11,764 nucleotides of DNA from Bryobacterales bacterium. Lineage in GTDB: Bacteria; Acidobacteriota; Terriglobia; Bryobacterales; Bryobacteraceae. The notes beneath the pieces are model-generated. The model saw only the letters and a list, made by a program, of their open reading frames with translations. It had not been told where the DNA came from and did no database searches. The first letter of the stretch is position 1, and the number at the start of each line of letters is the position of its first letter. The translations under genes were made by a program, and so were the position numbers. Below, piece after piece: positions 4,326 to 11,764 of the stretch. The DNA is taken from NCBI GenBank assembly GCA_003132905.1, contig PKZC01000022.1:1-11764 (forward strand). The letters are read 5' to 3'.

Positions 4326-5366
4326 CTATCGTCTTCGAGACCTCATCAACTTAGACAAATCCTCGTATTGATCCGTCGCTAGCAGGTCCACACCGGCATC
4401 CAGTGCCGCTTTCCAACGCTCTTCGACGGCCTGCAATCCACCAAAGTTGTAGTCGGCAAACCAGCCGTTTTCTCTTCCCTTCGCCAGTTCGAATCCGTCT
4501 AAGGTGTAGAAGCGAATCCAGTAGCCTAACGAGTGGGCGTGATTCACGAGCGCGTGCAAACGCGCTCCGTCAGCCTTTGTCCAAGGCCCCGCGTTCCGCT
4601 GTCCACCCTCCTCCACCTCGTACCAGGAGTTGTTCCACCATCGCCGATAATTCGTTGGCCGCTCCGTAAGCAGTTGCTCGGACGGCAACTTCGCGACCGC
4701 ATGTATGAGCTGCTCCTTGCTCGCATTAACAGGAGTATTGGTGTGCGCCGAACCAAATAGCCGTAAACGTGCACCGCGGGGCAACGTCCTGAAGAAAACT
4801 TCCTCCTGCGCGTCGGCATCCTCAGTCAAAACCAATATCGGCTTCCGATCCAACGGCGAAATCTGCAAGGGATCTGCGCCCTTCTCCGCCGTTGTAATCC
4901 AAGCCTCGTATTTTCCCAATAGATCCCATACCGCGTGCAACAGCGGCGCTTGCTGATCTTTGAAATCGAAATGCAGCACAATCACTGGCCATTGTGAAGA
5001 ATCACCCGCCGCTAACTGCCGTTCGATCATCGGCCTTACTCGCTCAAAGAAGTATTGACGTTCTTCCGGATCAGTCGCGGTGGTTTTTGGCGAATGGTCC
5101 AACACCACGCGTCCCTTTCCCGATACCGGATCCACGAACCATGCCAAGTCCTGCTCGATGGCAACGGGGAAGCCAGTCTCGAGGGCGCGATCGATGCGAT
5201 CCGCCCAGCGTCCATCGTACGGATAACAGTTATGTGCATCCAGCACGGGACGATCGCGATTGAGGAACCCGAGGTCGGCGATCTGCCCCTTAACTGGCAA
5301 CGACGCAACGCAAACAAATCCACACGAGGCGAGAATCTCAACTAATCGAGTGAAGCATTTTGTCAT
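4326..5366 (-). CDS. exported GDPD/PI-PLC-like phosphodiesterase
   Basis: This is a probable metal-dependent phosphodiesterase with a TIM-barrel fold, 346 residues from the ATG at 5366 (a TTG at 5396 would add ten). The N-terminus is hydrophobic (LVEILASCGFVCVASLPV) and should direct export. An LASC at residues 12-15 resembles a lipobox, but its position is unusual, so lipoprotein versus soluble periplasmic is open. Catalytic-looking residues follow the GDPD pattern: H45-N46 in LDAHNCYPYDGRW, E71 and D73 in AIEQDLAW, and H91 in VVLDHSPK. The C-terminal strand AGVDLLATDQYEDL matches the closing GVDxxxTDxP region of that superfamily. The substrate is unknown; HN instead of HRG suggests a divergent branch. 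It is divergent from the TonB receptor across about 126 bases, which points to a shared function. Confidence 0.75.
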   Translation of the reverse strand: MTKCFTRLVEILASCGFVCVASLPVKGQIADLGFLNRDRPVLDAHNCYPYDGRWADRIDRALETGFPVAIEQDLAWFVDPVSGKGRVVLDHSPKTTATDPEERQYFFERVRPMIERQLAAGDSSQWPVIVLHFDFKDQQAPLLHAVWDLLGKYEAWITTAEKGADPLQISPLDRKPILVLTEDADAQEEVFFRTLPRGARLRLFGSAHTNTPVNASKEQLIHAVAKLPSEQLLTERPTNYRRWWNNSWYEVEEGGQRNAGPWTKADGARLHALVNHAHSLGYWIRFYTLDGFELAKGRENGWFADYNFGGLQAVEERWKAALDAGVDLLATDQYEDLSKLMRSRRR

Positions 5367-5492
5367 GCCATGCCAGAATGCCCGGCCTTTCAGCAATGTT
5401 CAATGCCCGAACCGAGATTTACCAGAGCGTCATAGATAATTCACGAATCAGTCAAGGCCATCACGCTAATATCTGCGAGAGGTCTCCTTACT
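5367..5492. promoter_or_regulatory. divergent intergenic region, phosphodiesterase/receptor
   Basis: This gap must hold the start signals for both divergent genes. A GATAAT hexamer (5435-5440) resembles a plus-strand -10 box, but no acceptable -35 lies 16-18 bases before it. The only clear element is the receptor's Shine-Dalgarno, GAGAGG at 5477-5482, ten bases before its ATG. I found no palindromic operator. Confidence 0.35.
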
Positions 5493-8400
5493 ATGCGCAG
5501 ACGGCTATTCGCAACTACCGTGTTGTCACTGTTCGTTGCGGTGATCAACATACGAGCACAAAGCGACGTAGGCAGTTTAACCGGTCTCATCACAGACCCC
5601 AGTTCTGCGCCTATTAGCGGAGCCACCGTAAGGCTGAGCAGCGGCGCAACGGGAGCGTCGCGGGAGTCCGTCACCAACGAATCCGGCTATTACAGTTTCC
5701 AGGGTCTTTCCATCGGCCAGTACGAACTTAGTGTCGATGACCCCGGGTTCAACCGGGCCACTTCCTCAGTGAATATCGATCCATCGGAGAAGGGCCGTTT
5801 CGACATTCAGCTCACGGTCGGAGCCACCAGTACTACCGTGGAAGTGCAAGCTTCGGCTGAGCTGCTTTCTCACGACGACGCTTCTATCGGCAGCGTGATC
5901 GAGGGGCCCGTGATTCAGAACACGCCGCTCTTGATGCGCAACTGGGACGATCTGATTCGCTTGGTTCCTGGCGTCCAACAGAATCGCTACACCGAGCAGG
6001 GCGGCGCCACAGCTTCCGGCCGTACGGGCGACTTCCAGGTGAACGGCGTGCACTCGCTGCAGAACGATTTCCTCCTGGATGGAATTGACGACAACACTTT
6101 TTCAGAGAACGTTCAGGAGCTCAGCACCGAGGGCACGCGCCCGTCCGTCGATGTCATTCAGGAATTCAAGGTGATCACCAATCCCTACTCGGCCGAGTAC
6201 GGCCGCAGCCCTGGGGCGGTGGTGGACGTGTCCACCAAGAGCGGCAGCAACCAAGTGCACGGCCTCTTGTTCGAATACCTCCGCAATCGGATCTTCGATG
6301 CCAATGACTTCTTCTCCAACCGCTCCGGTTTGGCCAAGCCCGAACACGTTCAGAACGAATTCGGAGGCAATGTCGGCTCTCCTATCATCCATAACAAGCT
6401 GTTTGGGTTCTTCAATTATGAGGGCGGCCGCAACCGCCAGGGCGTCACGCGGACCTCGACCGTGCCTCTGGCCAACGAACGAATCGGAGACTTCAGTCCC
6501 GCGGCGGCAGTTGCCAATGGGGTCAAGTACCCCACCATAGTCGATCCGTCCACCGGCATCCCGTTCCCGAACAATGTTATTCCAGCCTCTTCGATCGATC
6601 CGTACGGACTGAAGCTGCTGAGCGTTTTTCCAACTCCCAATCTGCCGGGAGAACTGAACAACTATGCGCGCACTGGGGCATTGGCGGATGATGCCGATAC
6701 CATCGACGCCCGGGTGGATTGGAATGCCACGGCGAAAGACTCGGTTTTCTTTCGTTACACGGGCGCCACTCGCGATCGCCTGGTGCCGGGCAATTTCGGA
6801 GGAATCGCGGATGGCACCAGCACTTCGGCATGGGGTGACTCCACTCTGAAGTCCTACAATGCGGCCATCGGCTGGACGCGGGTCTTCACAGCCAGTCTGG
6901 TAAATGAACTGCGTCTTGGTTTCTCGCGCAACACCGCGATTGATTTCCAACTTCCCTACAATCTTGCACCCACCAGCGACTATGTTCCAGGGGTCCCGAA
7001 CGTACCGTCCACGGGCGGCGGGCTTCCCGCGATTACGTTTGCCAATTACACGTTTCTGGGATCGCCAGATTATCTGCCAAAGCAACAGAATCCGCAGCAG
7101 TATCAACTCGTCGACACGTTTTCCTGGACGCATGGCACCCACGCTCTCAAGTTCGGGGTGGACATCATCGCACCCATGCGCAACATCTTCCAGGACGAAG
7201 CTGACGTCCATGGAAATCTCCAGTTCAGCGGTCAATACACGGGCCTACCCTACGCGGATGCTCTTACCGGTTATGTTCAAGGCGCAACCCTTTCCAGCAT
7301 CTACCTGGTGGATCAGCGGGTACAGATGTACGCGGGCTTTGTACAGGACGACTGGAAAGTTACGCGTAAATTGACTCTGAATCTTGGGCTTCGCTACGAT
7401 TTTGGAACCCCGCAGTATACCGGCAACAACAAGCTCGCAAATTTCAACCCAGCGGATGGCGGCTCCCTCGAGTTCGCATCGTCTGGATCCCTAGGGAATC
7501 GTTCGCTGGTCCAAATCAACAAGACTAACTTTGCCCCTCGCCTTGGGCTCGCCTATTCTCCGTGGGCGAAAACCGTCATCCGGGGCGGTTACGGCATTTA
7601 TTATCTGCTCCTCGAACGGTTCGGCAGCGAAGACCAGCTCGCGCTGAACCCGCCATTTCTGGTCCAAACGACGGCATCTATGCCGGTCAGTTCGAAGAGC
7701 CCGGTGTTCCTGCTCCAGGATGGTTTTCCAGCCAGCTGGCTGAATCCGGCGGATATCAATTATGCGCTGACACACGTTCGGGCCGTCCAGCCGAACTCCG
7801 CCACTCCGTATGTCCAGGAGTGGAGTTTCGGAGTCCAACAAGACCTGGGCGCCCAAACCGTGCTGAGCGTGAACTATGTCGGATCGAAATCCACTCACCT
7901 GGACTATCTCACCGATCAGAATCAGCTCATCAATGGCGTGAAACCGTACCCTACCTTCGGCTACATTGAGTCACAATTTGCGGAAGGCAATTCTTCGTAC
8001 AATAGCCTGGAAACATCTCTCAAGCGCCGCTTCAGCAAAGGCCTCTCATTCATCGTGGCCTACACTTGGTCCAAGAGTATCGACAATACGCCTGAAGAAC
8101 TCGAAACCAACTCCGGCGGATCCCAAAACGGCTATAACCAAAGCGCATGGCGCGGCCCCAGCGATTTCAACTTCCCTCAGAGGTTCACGGCCAGCTACGT
8201 ATACGACCTGCCCTTCGGCAAGGGCAAGCCGTGGCTAAAGAGCGGCATGGGGTCGGCCGTCCTGGGCGGGTGGCGCACCTCGGGTGTATATTCTTTCGCC
8301 AGCGGCCGGCCGTTCACGGTGGTTTCCGGGAGCACCTACTCGACGGCAATCGATCTTTACGGAGCAGCCACAGCTGTTCCCAACGTAATCGGAACGCCGC

Positions 8401-8753
8401 AAATCATCGGGAACGTGAACTGCTGGTTCTATGCGTCCAACAACAAAGCCTGCAAAGCCATTGCACCCAATGGTACGAATGCCTTCGCCGAGCAGCCGGT
8501 CGGCCAGTTCGGAAATGCCGGGCGCAACATTCTGCGCGGACCGCACACCAACGTCTTCGACTTTGCCCTCATGCGGGACTTTCCAATAGTAGAGCGCGCC
8601 TCGCTGGAAGCGCGTTGGGAGGTATTTAATCTGGCGAACACGCCTGTGTTCGGACAGCCGAACAACAATCTGAGTTCGGGCGCGGTGGGCAGCATCACCT
8701 CGCTCGCCAGCGACCCCCGTATCATGCAGTTTGCACTCCGGCTCTCCTTTTGA
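5493..8753 (+). CDS. Oar-like TonB-dependent outer-membrane receptor
   Basis: This 1086-residue receptor should form an energised beta-barrel for uptake of a large or scarce ligand. A signal peptide (about 1-22, RRRLFATTVLSLFVAVINIRA) is followed by a carboxypeptidase-regulatory-like beta-sandwich (about 26-115: GSLTGLITDPSSAPISGATV, NESGYYSFQGLSIGQYELSV). Next is a plug domain (about 125-260) with FQVNGVHSLQNDFLLDGIDD, EYGRSPGAVVDVSTKSGSNQ and the HGLLFEYLRN that marks the barrel entry. The rest is barrel with repeated aromatic-rich strands and late conserved blocks (YVYDLPFGKGKPW, NVFDFALMRDFPI, EARWEVFNLANTPVFGQPNN). The last residues are QFALRLSF, a terminal aromatic typical of BAM substrates. 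The length fits the large Acidobacteriota/Bacteroidota-type receptors. No TonB box is obvious. It is the first gene of a pair with the PHP hydrolase. The ligand cannot be inferred. Confidence 0.93.
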   Translation: MRRRLFATTVLSLFVAVINIRAQSDVGSLTGLITDPSSAPISGATVRLSSGATGASRESVTNESGYYSFQGLSIGQYELSVDDPGFNRATSSVNIDPSEKGRFDIQLTVGATSTTVEVQASAELLSHDDASIGSVIEGPVIQNTPLLMRNWDDLIRLVPGVQQNRYTEQGGATASGRTGDFQVNGVHSLQNDFLLDGIDDNTFSENVQELSTEGTRPSVDVIQEFKVITNPYSAEYGRSPGAVVDVSTKSGSNQVHGLLFEYLRNRIFDANDFFSNRSGLAKPEHVQNEFGGNVGSPIIHNKLFGFFNYEGGRNRQGVTRTSTVPLANERIGDFSPAAAVANGVKYPTIVDPSTGIPFPNNVIPASSIDPYGLKLLSVFPTPNLPGELNNYARTGALADDADTIDARVDWNATAKDSVFFRYTGATRDRLVPGNFGGIADGTSTSAWGDSTLKSYNAAIGWTRVFTASLVNELRLGFSRNTAIDFQLPYNLAPTSDYVPGVPNVPSTGGGLPAITFANYTFLGSPDYLPKQQNPQQYQLVDTFSWTHGTHALKFGVDIIAPMRNIFQDEADVHGNLQFSGQYTGLPYADALTGYVQGATLSSIYLVDQRVQMYAGFVQDDWKVTRKLTLNLGLRYDFGTPQYTGNNKLANFNPADGGSLEFASSGSLGNRSLVQINKTNFAPRLGLAYSPWAKTVIRGGYGIYYLLLERFGSEDQLALNPPFLVQTTASMPVSSKSPVFLLQDGFPASWLNPADINYALTHVRAVQPNSATPYVQEWSFGVQQDLGAQTVLSVNYVGSKSTHLDYLTDQNQLINGVKPYPTFGYIESQFAEGNSSYNSLETSLKRRFSKGLSFIVAYTWSKSIDNTPEELETNSGGSQNGYNQSAWRGPSDFNFPQRFTASYVYDLPFGKGKPWLKSGMGSAVLGGWRTSGVYSFASGRPFTVVSGSTYSTAIDLYGAATAVPNVIGTPQIIGNVNCWFYASNNKACKAIAPNGTNAFAEQPVGQFGNAGRNILRGPHTNVFDFALMRDFPIVERASLEARWEVFNLANTPVFGQPNNNLSSGAVGSITSLASDPRIMQFALRLSF

Positions 8754-8760
8754 ACGGTTC

Positions 8761-10218
8761 GTGAAGACATTTCGGTGGGTTGCTCTGATCTTTGCCGGTT
8801 CGTTGGTGGCTGTGGCAGAGCAGCCTCCGGACGTCGTCCTGAATGGCGTCATTACGCGCGCCGACTGCCAGACATACAAGAAAGTCCCTTTTGCGGTTCC
8901 TCCACGCGTTACTCGGCTGACTGTAGAGTTCACTTACACGGGTAAGGATCAACGCACGACAATCGATCTCGGCGTCTTCGACCCGCAAAGATTTCGAGGC
9001 TGGAGCGGGGGCAATAAGAGCACATTTACACTTTCGGCGACGGATGCAACACCGTCCTACCTACCGGGCCCGATACCGCCGGGACGTTGGTTTCTCCTAC
9101 TTGGTGTTCCGAATATTCGCCAAAACGCGCGAAGCCAGTTCGCCGCGAAGATCTACTTCGGCCATCGCAGCGACACCGCTTCGCCCGGCGCCTTCACATC
9201 CGCACCACTGCGTGAGGGCGTGGCTTGGTATCGGGGCGATCTGCACATGCACACCGCCCACAGCGATGGCGCCTGCCTGAGCCAAAGCGAAAGACGCGTG
9301 CCCTGTCCCGTTTTCAAAACGGTTCAGGCTGCGGCCGAGCGGGGCCTGGACTTCATCGCCATCACGGACCACAACACCAATTCGCAGTACGACGCGCTAC
9401 GGGAACTGCAGGCCTATTTCGATCGCGTGCTCCTCATAGCCGGCCGCGAGATCACCACATTTCGTGGGCACGCGAATGTGTTCGGGCCGGTTGAGTTTAT
9501 TGATTTCCGGTTAGGTACCAAACAGGTCCCCACCTTGGCCGCCCTCCAGCACGAAGTGGAAGACCTGCATGGCATAATCTCGATCAACCATCCGATATCG
9601 CCATCGGGTGAAAACTGCATGGGATGCGGATGGACGGCGGCCGATACCGATTTTCACCGCATTCAGGCGGTTGAAATCGTGAACGGGGGTCGAGCGGAGG
9701 GTGAGTATTCGGGAATTCCGTTCTGGGAAGCTTTGCTGAATCGCGGCTTCAAGATTACAGCCGTCGGCGGGTCCGACAATCACGACGCAGATAAGCCGCT
9801 GGACCAGCCTGGAAGCGTTGGGTATCCGGAAACCGTGGTGCACGCCCAGGGTCTAACGCAGCAAGCAGTTCTCGACGCGATTCGAGCGGGCCACGTCTAC
9901 TTGGATCTGGCGGGCTCAAAGAACCGGTTGCTGGAATACACGGCTTCGACGTCTGAACACACAGCCGAGATGGGCGATATTCTTCAAGCCCAGTGCGGGA
10001 ATGCCGTGCAGTTGTCAGTGCACACAGCGAACGTTCCCGGGGATTCCCTGGAACTGGCCGAGGACGGACAGACGCTCGCCCAGAAAACAATCGATGAAAG
10101 CGGCGCCAGCTCATATAATTGGACAAGCGACGGCGCCCGACATTGGCTTCTCTTTTCTGTCCGCAACCCCGCCGGAGAGCTATTGCTCATAGGTAATCCT
10201 ATTTTTGTGAACTTCTGA
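8761..10218 (+). CDS. exported PHP-domain metallohydrolase, CehA/McbA type
   Basis: This 485-residue hydrolase has a signal peptide (KTFRWVALIFAGSLVAVA, cleavage likely before EQ). An N-terminal beta-sandwich (about 20-150) resembles the domain preceding PHP in CehA-like proteins. The PHP barrel holds a metal-ligand set: H162 and H164 in GDLHMHTAHSDG, D203 and H204 in ITDHNT, E230 in AGREITT, H277 in SINHPIS, and D339 and H341 in GGSDNHD. A C-terminal beta-sandwich (about 400-485) closes the protein. PHP enzymes cleave phosphoesters, and CehA relatives cleave carbamate or carboxyl esters, so an ester-cleaving role is likely but the substrate is open. The GTG at 8761 gives a clean signal peptide and a gap of seven bases after the receptor stop; a TTG at 8731 would overlap the receptor end and add ten residues. 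Co-transcription with the receptor is very likely. Confidence 0.87.
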   Translation: MKTFRWVALIFAGSLVAVAEQPPDVVLNGVITRADCQTYKKVPFAVPPRVTRLTVEFTYTGKDQRTTIDLGVFDPQRFRGWSGGNKSTFTLSATDATPSYLPGPIPPGRWFLLLGVPNIRQNARSQFAAKIYFGHRSDTASPGAFTSAPLREGVAWYRGDLHMHTAHSDGACLSQSERRVPCPVFKTVQAAAERGLDFIAITDHNTNSQYDALRELQAYFDRVLLIAGREITTFRGHANVFGPVEFIDFRLGTKQVPTLAALQHEVEDLHGIISINHPISPSGENCMGCGWTAADTDFHRIQAVEIVNGGRAEGEYSGIPFWEALLNRGFKITAVGGSDNHDADKPLDQPGSVGYPETVVHAQGLTQQAVLDAIRAGHVYLDLAGSKNRLLEYTASTSEHTAEMGDILQAQCGNAVQLSVHTANVPGDSLELAEDGQTLAQKTIDESGASSYNWTSDGARHWLLFSVRNPAGELLLIGNPIFVNF

Positions 10219-10295
10219 GCGGCGCCTTTGTGCATCTGGACAGCGGTGAACCCGGCCGCAAATTTGTGCGCGCACGGCTGACTGTGCGCCCAGGT

Positions 10296-10485
10296 CGCAT
10301 CGACGAGCGAGAACGATCTCAAAGGCTTGGCTAGAACGGGAGCAAAGTCGCCGGAGAATGCCATGTTGTCGCACACGAGAACGCGATATTATGCGCAGTA
10401 GAGATTTATGCGGAGTAGCCCCAAGGCCGACCGGCCAACCACGACCGAGGGATTCCTGGTGAGACGGACTGTTTTCGCTAGCCAT
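10296..10485 (-). pseudogene. frameshifted relic of a DUF932-like gene
   Basis: An ATG at 10485 opens a frame reading SENSPSHQESLGRGW and then GATPHKSLLRI. Homology then continues one base out of frame as YRVLVCDNMAFSGDF followed by APVLAKPLRSFSLVDA (about 10388-10296), after which similarity stops. The second block aligns without gaps to residues 14-42 of the DUF932-like protein at 3824-4279. Both share GxFxPxLAKxxxxFxL with identical spacing. The relic thus seems to keep a start and a middle piece, with a frameshift, internal loss and no C-terminal half. The last part also lies antisense to nothing, so the homology is not a shadow of another gene. Confidence 0.6.
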
Positions 10486-10522
10486 CAGTAAACACTTCGC
10501 GGCTTTGCGGGAGAATCATTGA

Positions 10523-10551
10523 TTGGGCGTGCACGTTGGCCGAATCATAAT
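10523..10551 (+). promoter_or_regulatory. weak sigma70-like promoter candidate for the propeller gene
   Basis: TTGGGC (10523-10528, three of six matches) and CATAAT (10546-10551, five of six) are separated by exactly 17 bases. The leader to the GTG start would be about 70 bases. The -35 box is poor, so support is modest. Confidence 0.3.
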
Positions 10552-10627
10552 GGCTCGCTCCAAGAGAACGCATGGCCTAGTCCAACAACTCTGCTAGCCC
10601 GCGACAACTGGGAGAGGAAGGTAATCC

Positions 10628-11575
10628 GTGACGAAACCGACGATACTTGTGGCGACTTGGGGCGATGGGCTGTTCGCAGTCACCGGCGATGGGCGTACGC
10701 AAGAGATTGCGAACCAGCCCGTCAGAGGGCTCGCACCGGATGGACGCGGCGGTGCGCTCGCCATTGTCGGCCGACATTCGTTGCTCAGGCGTGCACCAAG
10801 CGGCGAATGGGCAACCGTCGCTACGAGCGAGTTCGAGCTTTCGTGCTATATGGCTGTTAGAGACGCCATCTACGTAGGAACGGACGATGCACGCATGCTG
10901 CGGCTGAGCCATGGTGGCGGTGTGTTCGATCCTATCGATGGTTTCGACAACGTCGCGGGGCGGGATGCTTGGTTTGCTGGTTCGGCAATTGTTAATGGGC
11001 AGCGTCTCGGGCCACCGCTGGGCATTCGCTCGGTTGCGGCCAACTCGAACGGGACCATCCTGTTCGCCAACGTTCACGTGGGAGGCATTCCGCGTTCAAT
11101 GGATGGCGGAAGAACCTGGCAGCCCACCATAGATATCAACAGCGATGTCCATGAGGTGTGCGCGCACCAGGCAGATCCGGACATCGTCGTCGCAGCGTCC
11201 GCTATCGGCCTTTGCATTAGCCGCGACGCAGGAGCAACGTGGACCATAGAACGCGAGGGCCTACACGCATCGTACTGCTCTGCCGTAGCGTTCTCGGGCG
11301 ATGACATTCTGGTCTCAGCGTCGACAGATCACTTTGCGGCCCAAGGAAGAATTTATCGTCGGCCGATCAGACCGGATGGAGACACAGTGGCCGTCGAAGA
11401 TGGCCTGCCTACGTGGATCAAGGGTATCGCCGACACAGGTTGCATCGCCACAAACGGCTCAACGATTGTAGTGGTTGACAGAGCTGGCACCCTGTACCTG
11501 TCAACTGAGTTCGGTCTGGCTTGGTCACGGGGCAGCAGCGAACTACCCGCCCCGAGTTCCGTTCTAATCTGTTGA
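10628..11575 (+). CDS. Asp-box (BNR) beta-propeller protein
   Basis: This 315-residue protein starts at a GTG with a strong Shine-Dalgarno (GGAGAGGAAGG, about 10610-10620). Three Asp-box motifs of the SxDxGxTW type are visible: SMDGGRTW (157-164), SRDAGATW (198-205) and the degenerate STEFGLAW (292-299). They sit at turns between beta-hairpins of sialidase/VPS10-like propellers. The N-terminal half also has propeller-like repeats (ILVATWGDGLFAVTGDGRT, AIYVGTDDARMLRLS). There is no signal peptide or membrane segment, so it should be cytoplasmic, unusual for a sialidase. The catalytic Arg triad and Tyr of sialidases are not recognisable, so 'exo-alpha-sialidase' labels should not be taken as function. 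A binding or scaffold role is more plausible. It has no operon partner in view. Confidence 0.72.
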   Translation: MTKPTILVATWGDGLFAVTGDGRTQEIANQPVRGLAPDGRGGALAIVGRHSLLRRAPSGEWATVATSEFELSCYMAVRDAIYVGTDDARMLRLSHGGGVFDPIDGFDNVAGRDAWFAGSAIVNGQRLGPPLGIRSVAANSNGTILFANVHVGGIPRSMDGGRTWQPTIDINSDVHEVCAHQADPDIVVAASAIGLCISRDAGATWTIEREGLHASYCSAVAFSGDDILVSASTDHFAAQGRIYRRPIRPDGDTVAVEDGLPTWIKGIADTGCIATNGSTIVVVDRAGTLYLSTEFGLAWSRGSSELPAPSSVLIC

Positions 11576-11764
11576 CCAAAATCGAACAGCTCAGGCTTGC
11601 TCCCAATTCAGTTATCAGCTGGGAGGATCGAATTACTCGCCGAAAACGCTATGACTCTATCTGGAGTGATTCGGCGCGCGAGTGCCAAGGAGCGGCGGAA
11701 TCGGGAAGTCAGTTTAACGCGCACCCGTTGCCCGAAGCGGTCAGCGGAGCCGCTGCCGCGCCTC
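11576..11764. other. 3' end of window, no supported gene
   Basis: A six-pair stem with a 14-base loop (11600-11605 with 11620-11625, CTCCCA/TGGGAG) follows the propeller gene by 25 bases but lacks a T-run, so termination is only possible. An ATG at 11651 opens an Arg-rich frame that runs off the window end without a Shine-Dalgarno. A compact inverted repeat CAGCGG-AG-CCGCTG occupies 11742-11755. None is convincing as a gene. Confidence 0.4.

Larger units (their letters stand above)
10219..10627. other. intergenic region with a gene relic and a weak promoter
   Basis: Between the PHP hydrolase and the propeller gene there is no intact gene. A six-pair stem (10270-10275 with 10284-10289, GCGCAC/GTGCGC) has no T-run, so it is not a clear terminator. 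The minus strand from 10485 to 10296 carries a broken DUF932-like relic. A weak promoter candidate and a good Shine-Dalgarno for the next gene complete the region. Confidence 0.5.

Noticed and set aside
6102..7235. A 377-codon minus-strand open frame inside the receptor gene
   Set aside because: It is a shadow of the plus-strand receptor, whose signal peptide, plug, barrel and terminal aromatic are all in frame. Long antisense frames are common in GC-rich genes.
8235..8933. Minus-strand open frame over the receptor/PHP junction
   Set aside because: It is antisense to two well-supported genes, with low-complexity Arg/Gly/Ala composition and no motif.
10270..10289. Stem-loop after the PHP gene as a terminator
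   Set aside because: The six-pair GCGCAC/GTGCGC stem is not followed by a T-run on either strand.
11651..11764. Arg-rich open frame running off the window end
   Set aside because: It has no Shine-Dalgarno and no recognisable motif. The 38 codons of open frame could be chance.

Overview
The window reads like a chromosomal accessory stretch from an Acidobacteriota genome, most likely near Bryobacterales/Solibacterales. This rests on recognition, not on a search. The clues are an Oar-like TonB-dependent receptor with an N-terminal carboxypeptidase-regulatory domain, a CRP/FNR regulator of a type I associate with that phylum, a small coiled-coil protein with two AT-hooks ending in GRPPKW and GRPKGSKNK, and a moderately GC-rich base composition.

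Layout. (1) Positions 1-1498 are an almost complete IS3-family insertion sequence on the minus strand (orfA and orfB, ATGA overlap, terminal inverted repeats at both edges). The window begins one base inside its left end. A noncoding tail of about 245 bases next to the left end can form several perfect stems. (2) Positions 1499-3033 hold small genes and debris: a 41-residue CxxC/CxxC zinc-ribbon protein with a strong ribosome binding site, a poorly supported small ORF behind a hairpin, a minus-strand coiled-coil gene interrupted by an in-frame TAA, a two-AT-hook protein, and a doubtful 49-codon minus-strand ORF. (3) Positions 3034-3687 encode a CRP/FNR-family regulator. (4) Positions 3754-4279 hold the C-terminal half of a DUF932-like protein on the minus strand, with a convincing rho-independent terminator behind it.

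(5) Positions 4326-10218 are the coherent core. A minus-strand exported phosphodiesterase of the GDPD/PI-PLC-like barrel superfamily is divergent from a plus-strand pair: a 1086-residue outer-membrane TonB-dependent receptor and, 7 bases later, an exported PHP-domain metallohydrolase of the CehA/McbA type. A reasonable inference is a scavenging locus, with the receptor importing a ligand and the two exported hydrolases cleaving ester bonds in the envelope. The substrate cannot be read from sequence. (6) Positions 10219-10627 contain a frameshifted, internally deleted second relic of the DUF932-like family, then a weak promoter candidate. (7) Positions 10628-11575 encode an apparently cytoplasmic beta-propeller protein with three Asp-box (BNR) motifs. 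The last 190 bases hold no gene I can support.

No CRISPR array, tRNA, rRNA or recognised defence system is visible. The least explained signals are the structured tail of the insertion sequence, the interrupted coiled-coil gene, the pair of DUF932-like relics and the receptor/hydrolase cluster.
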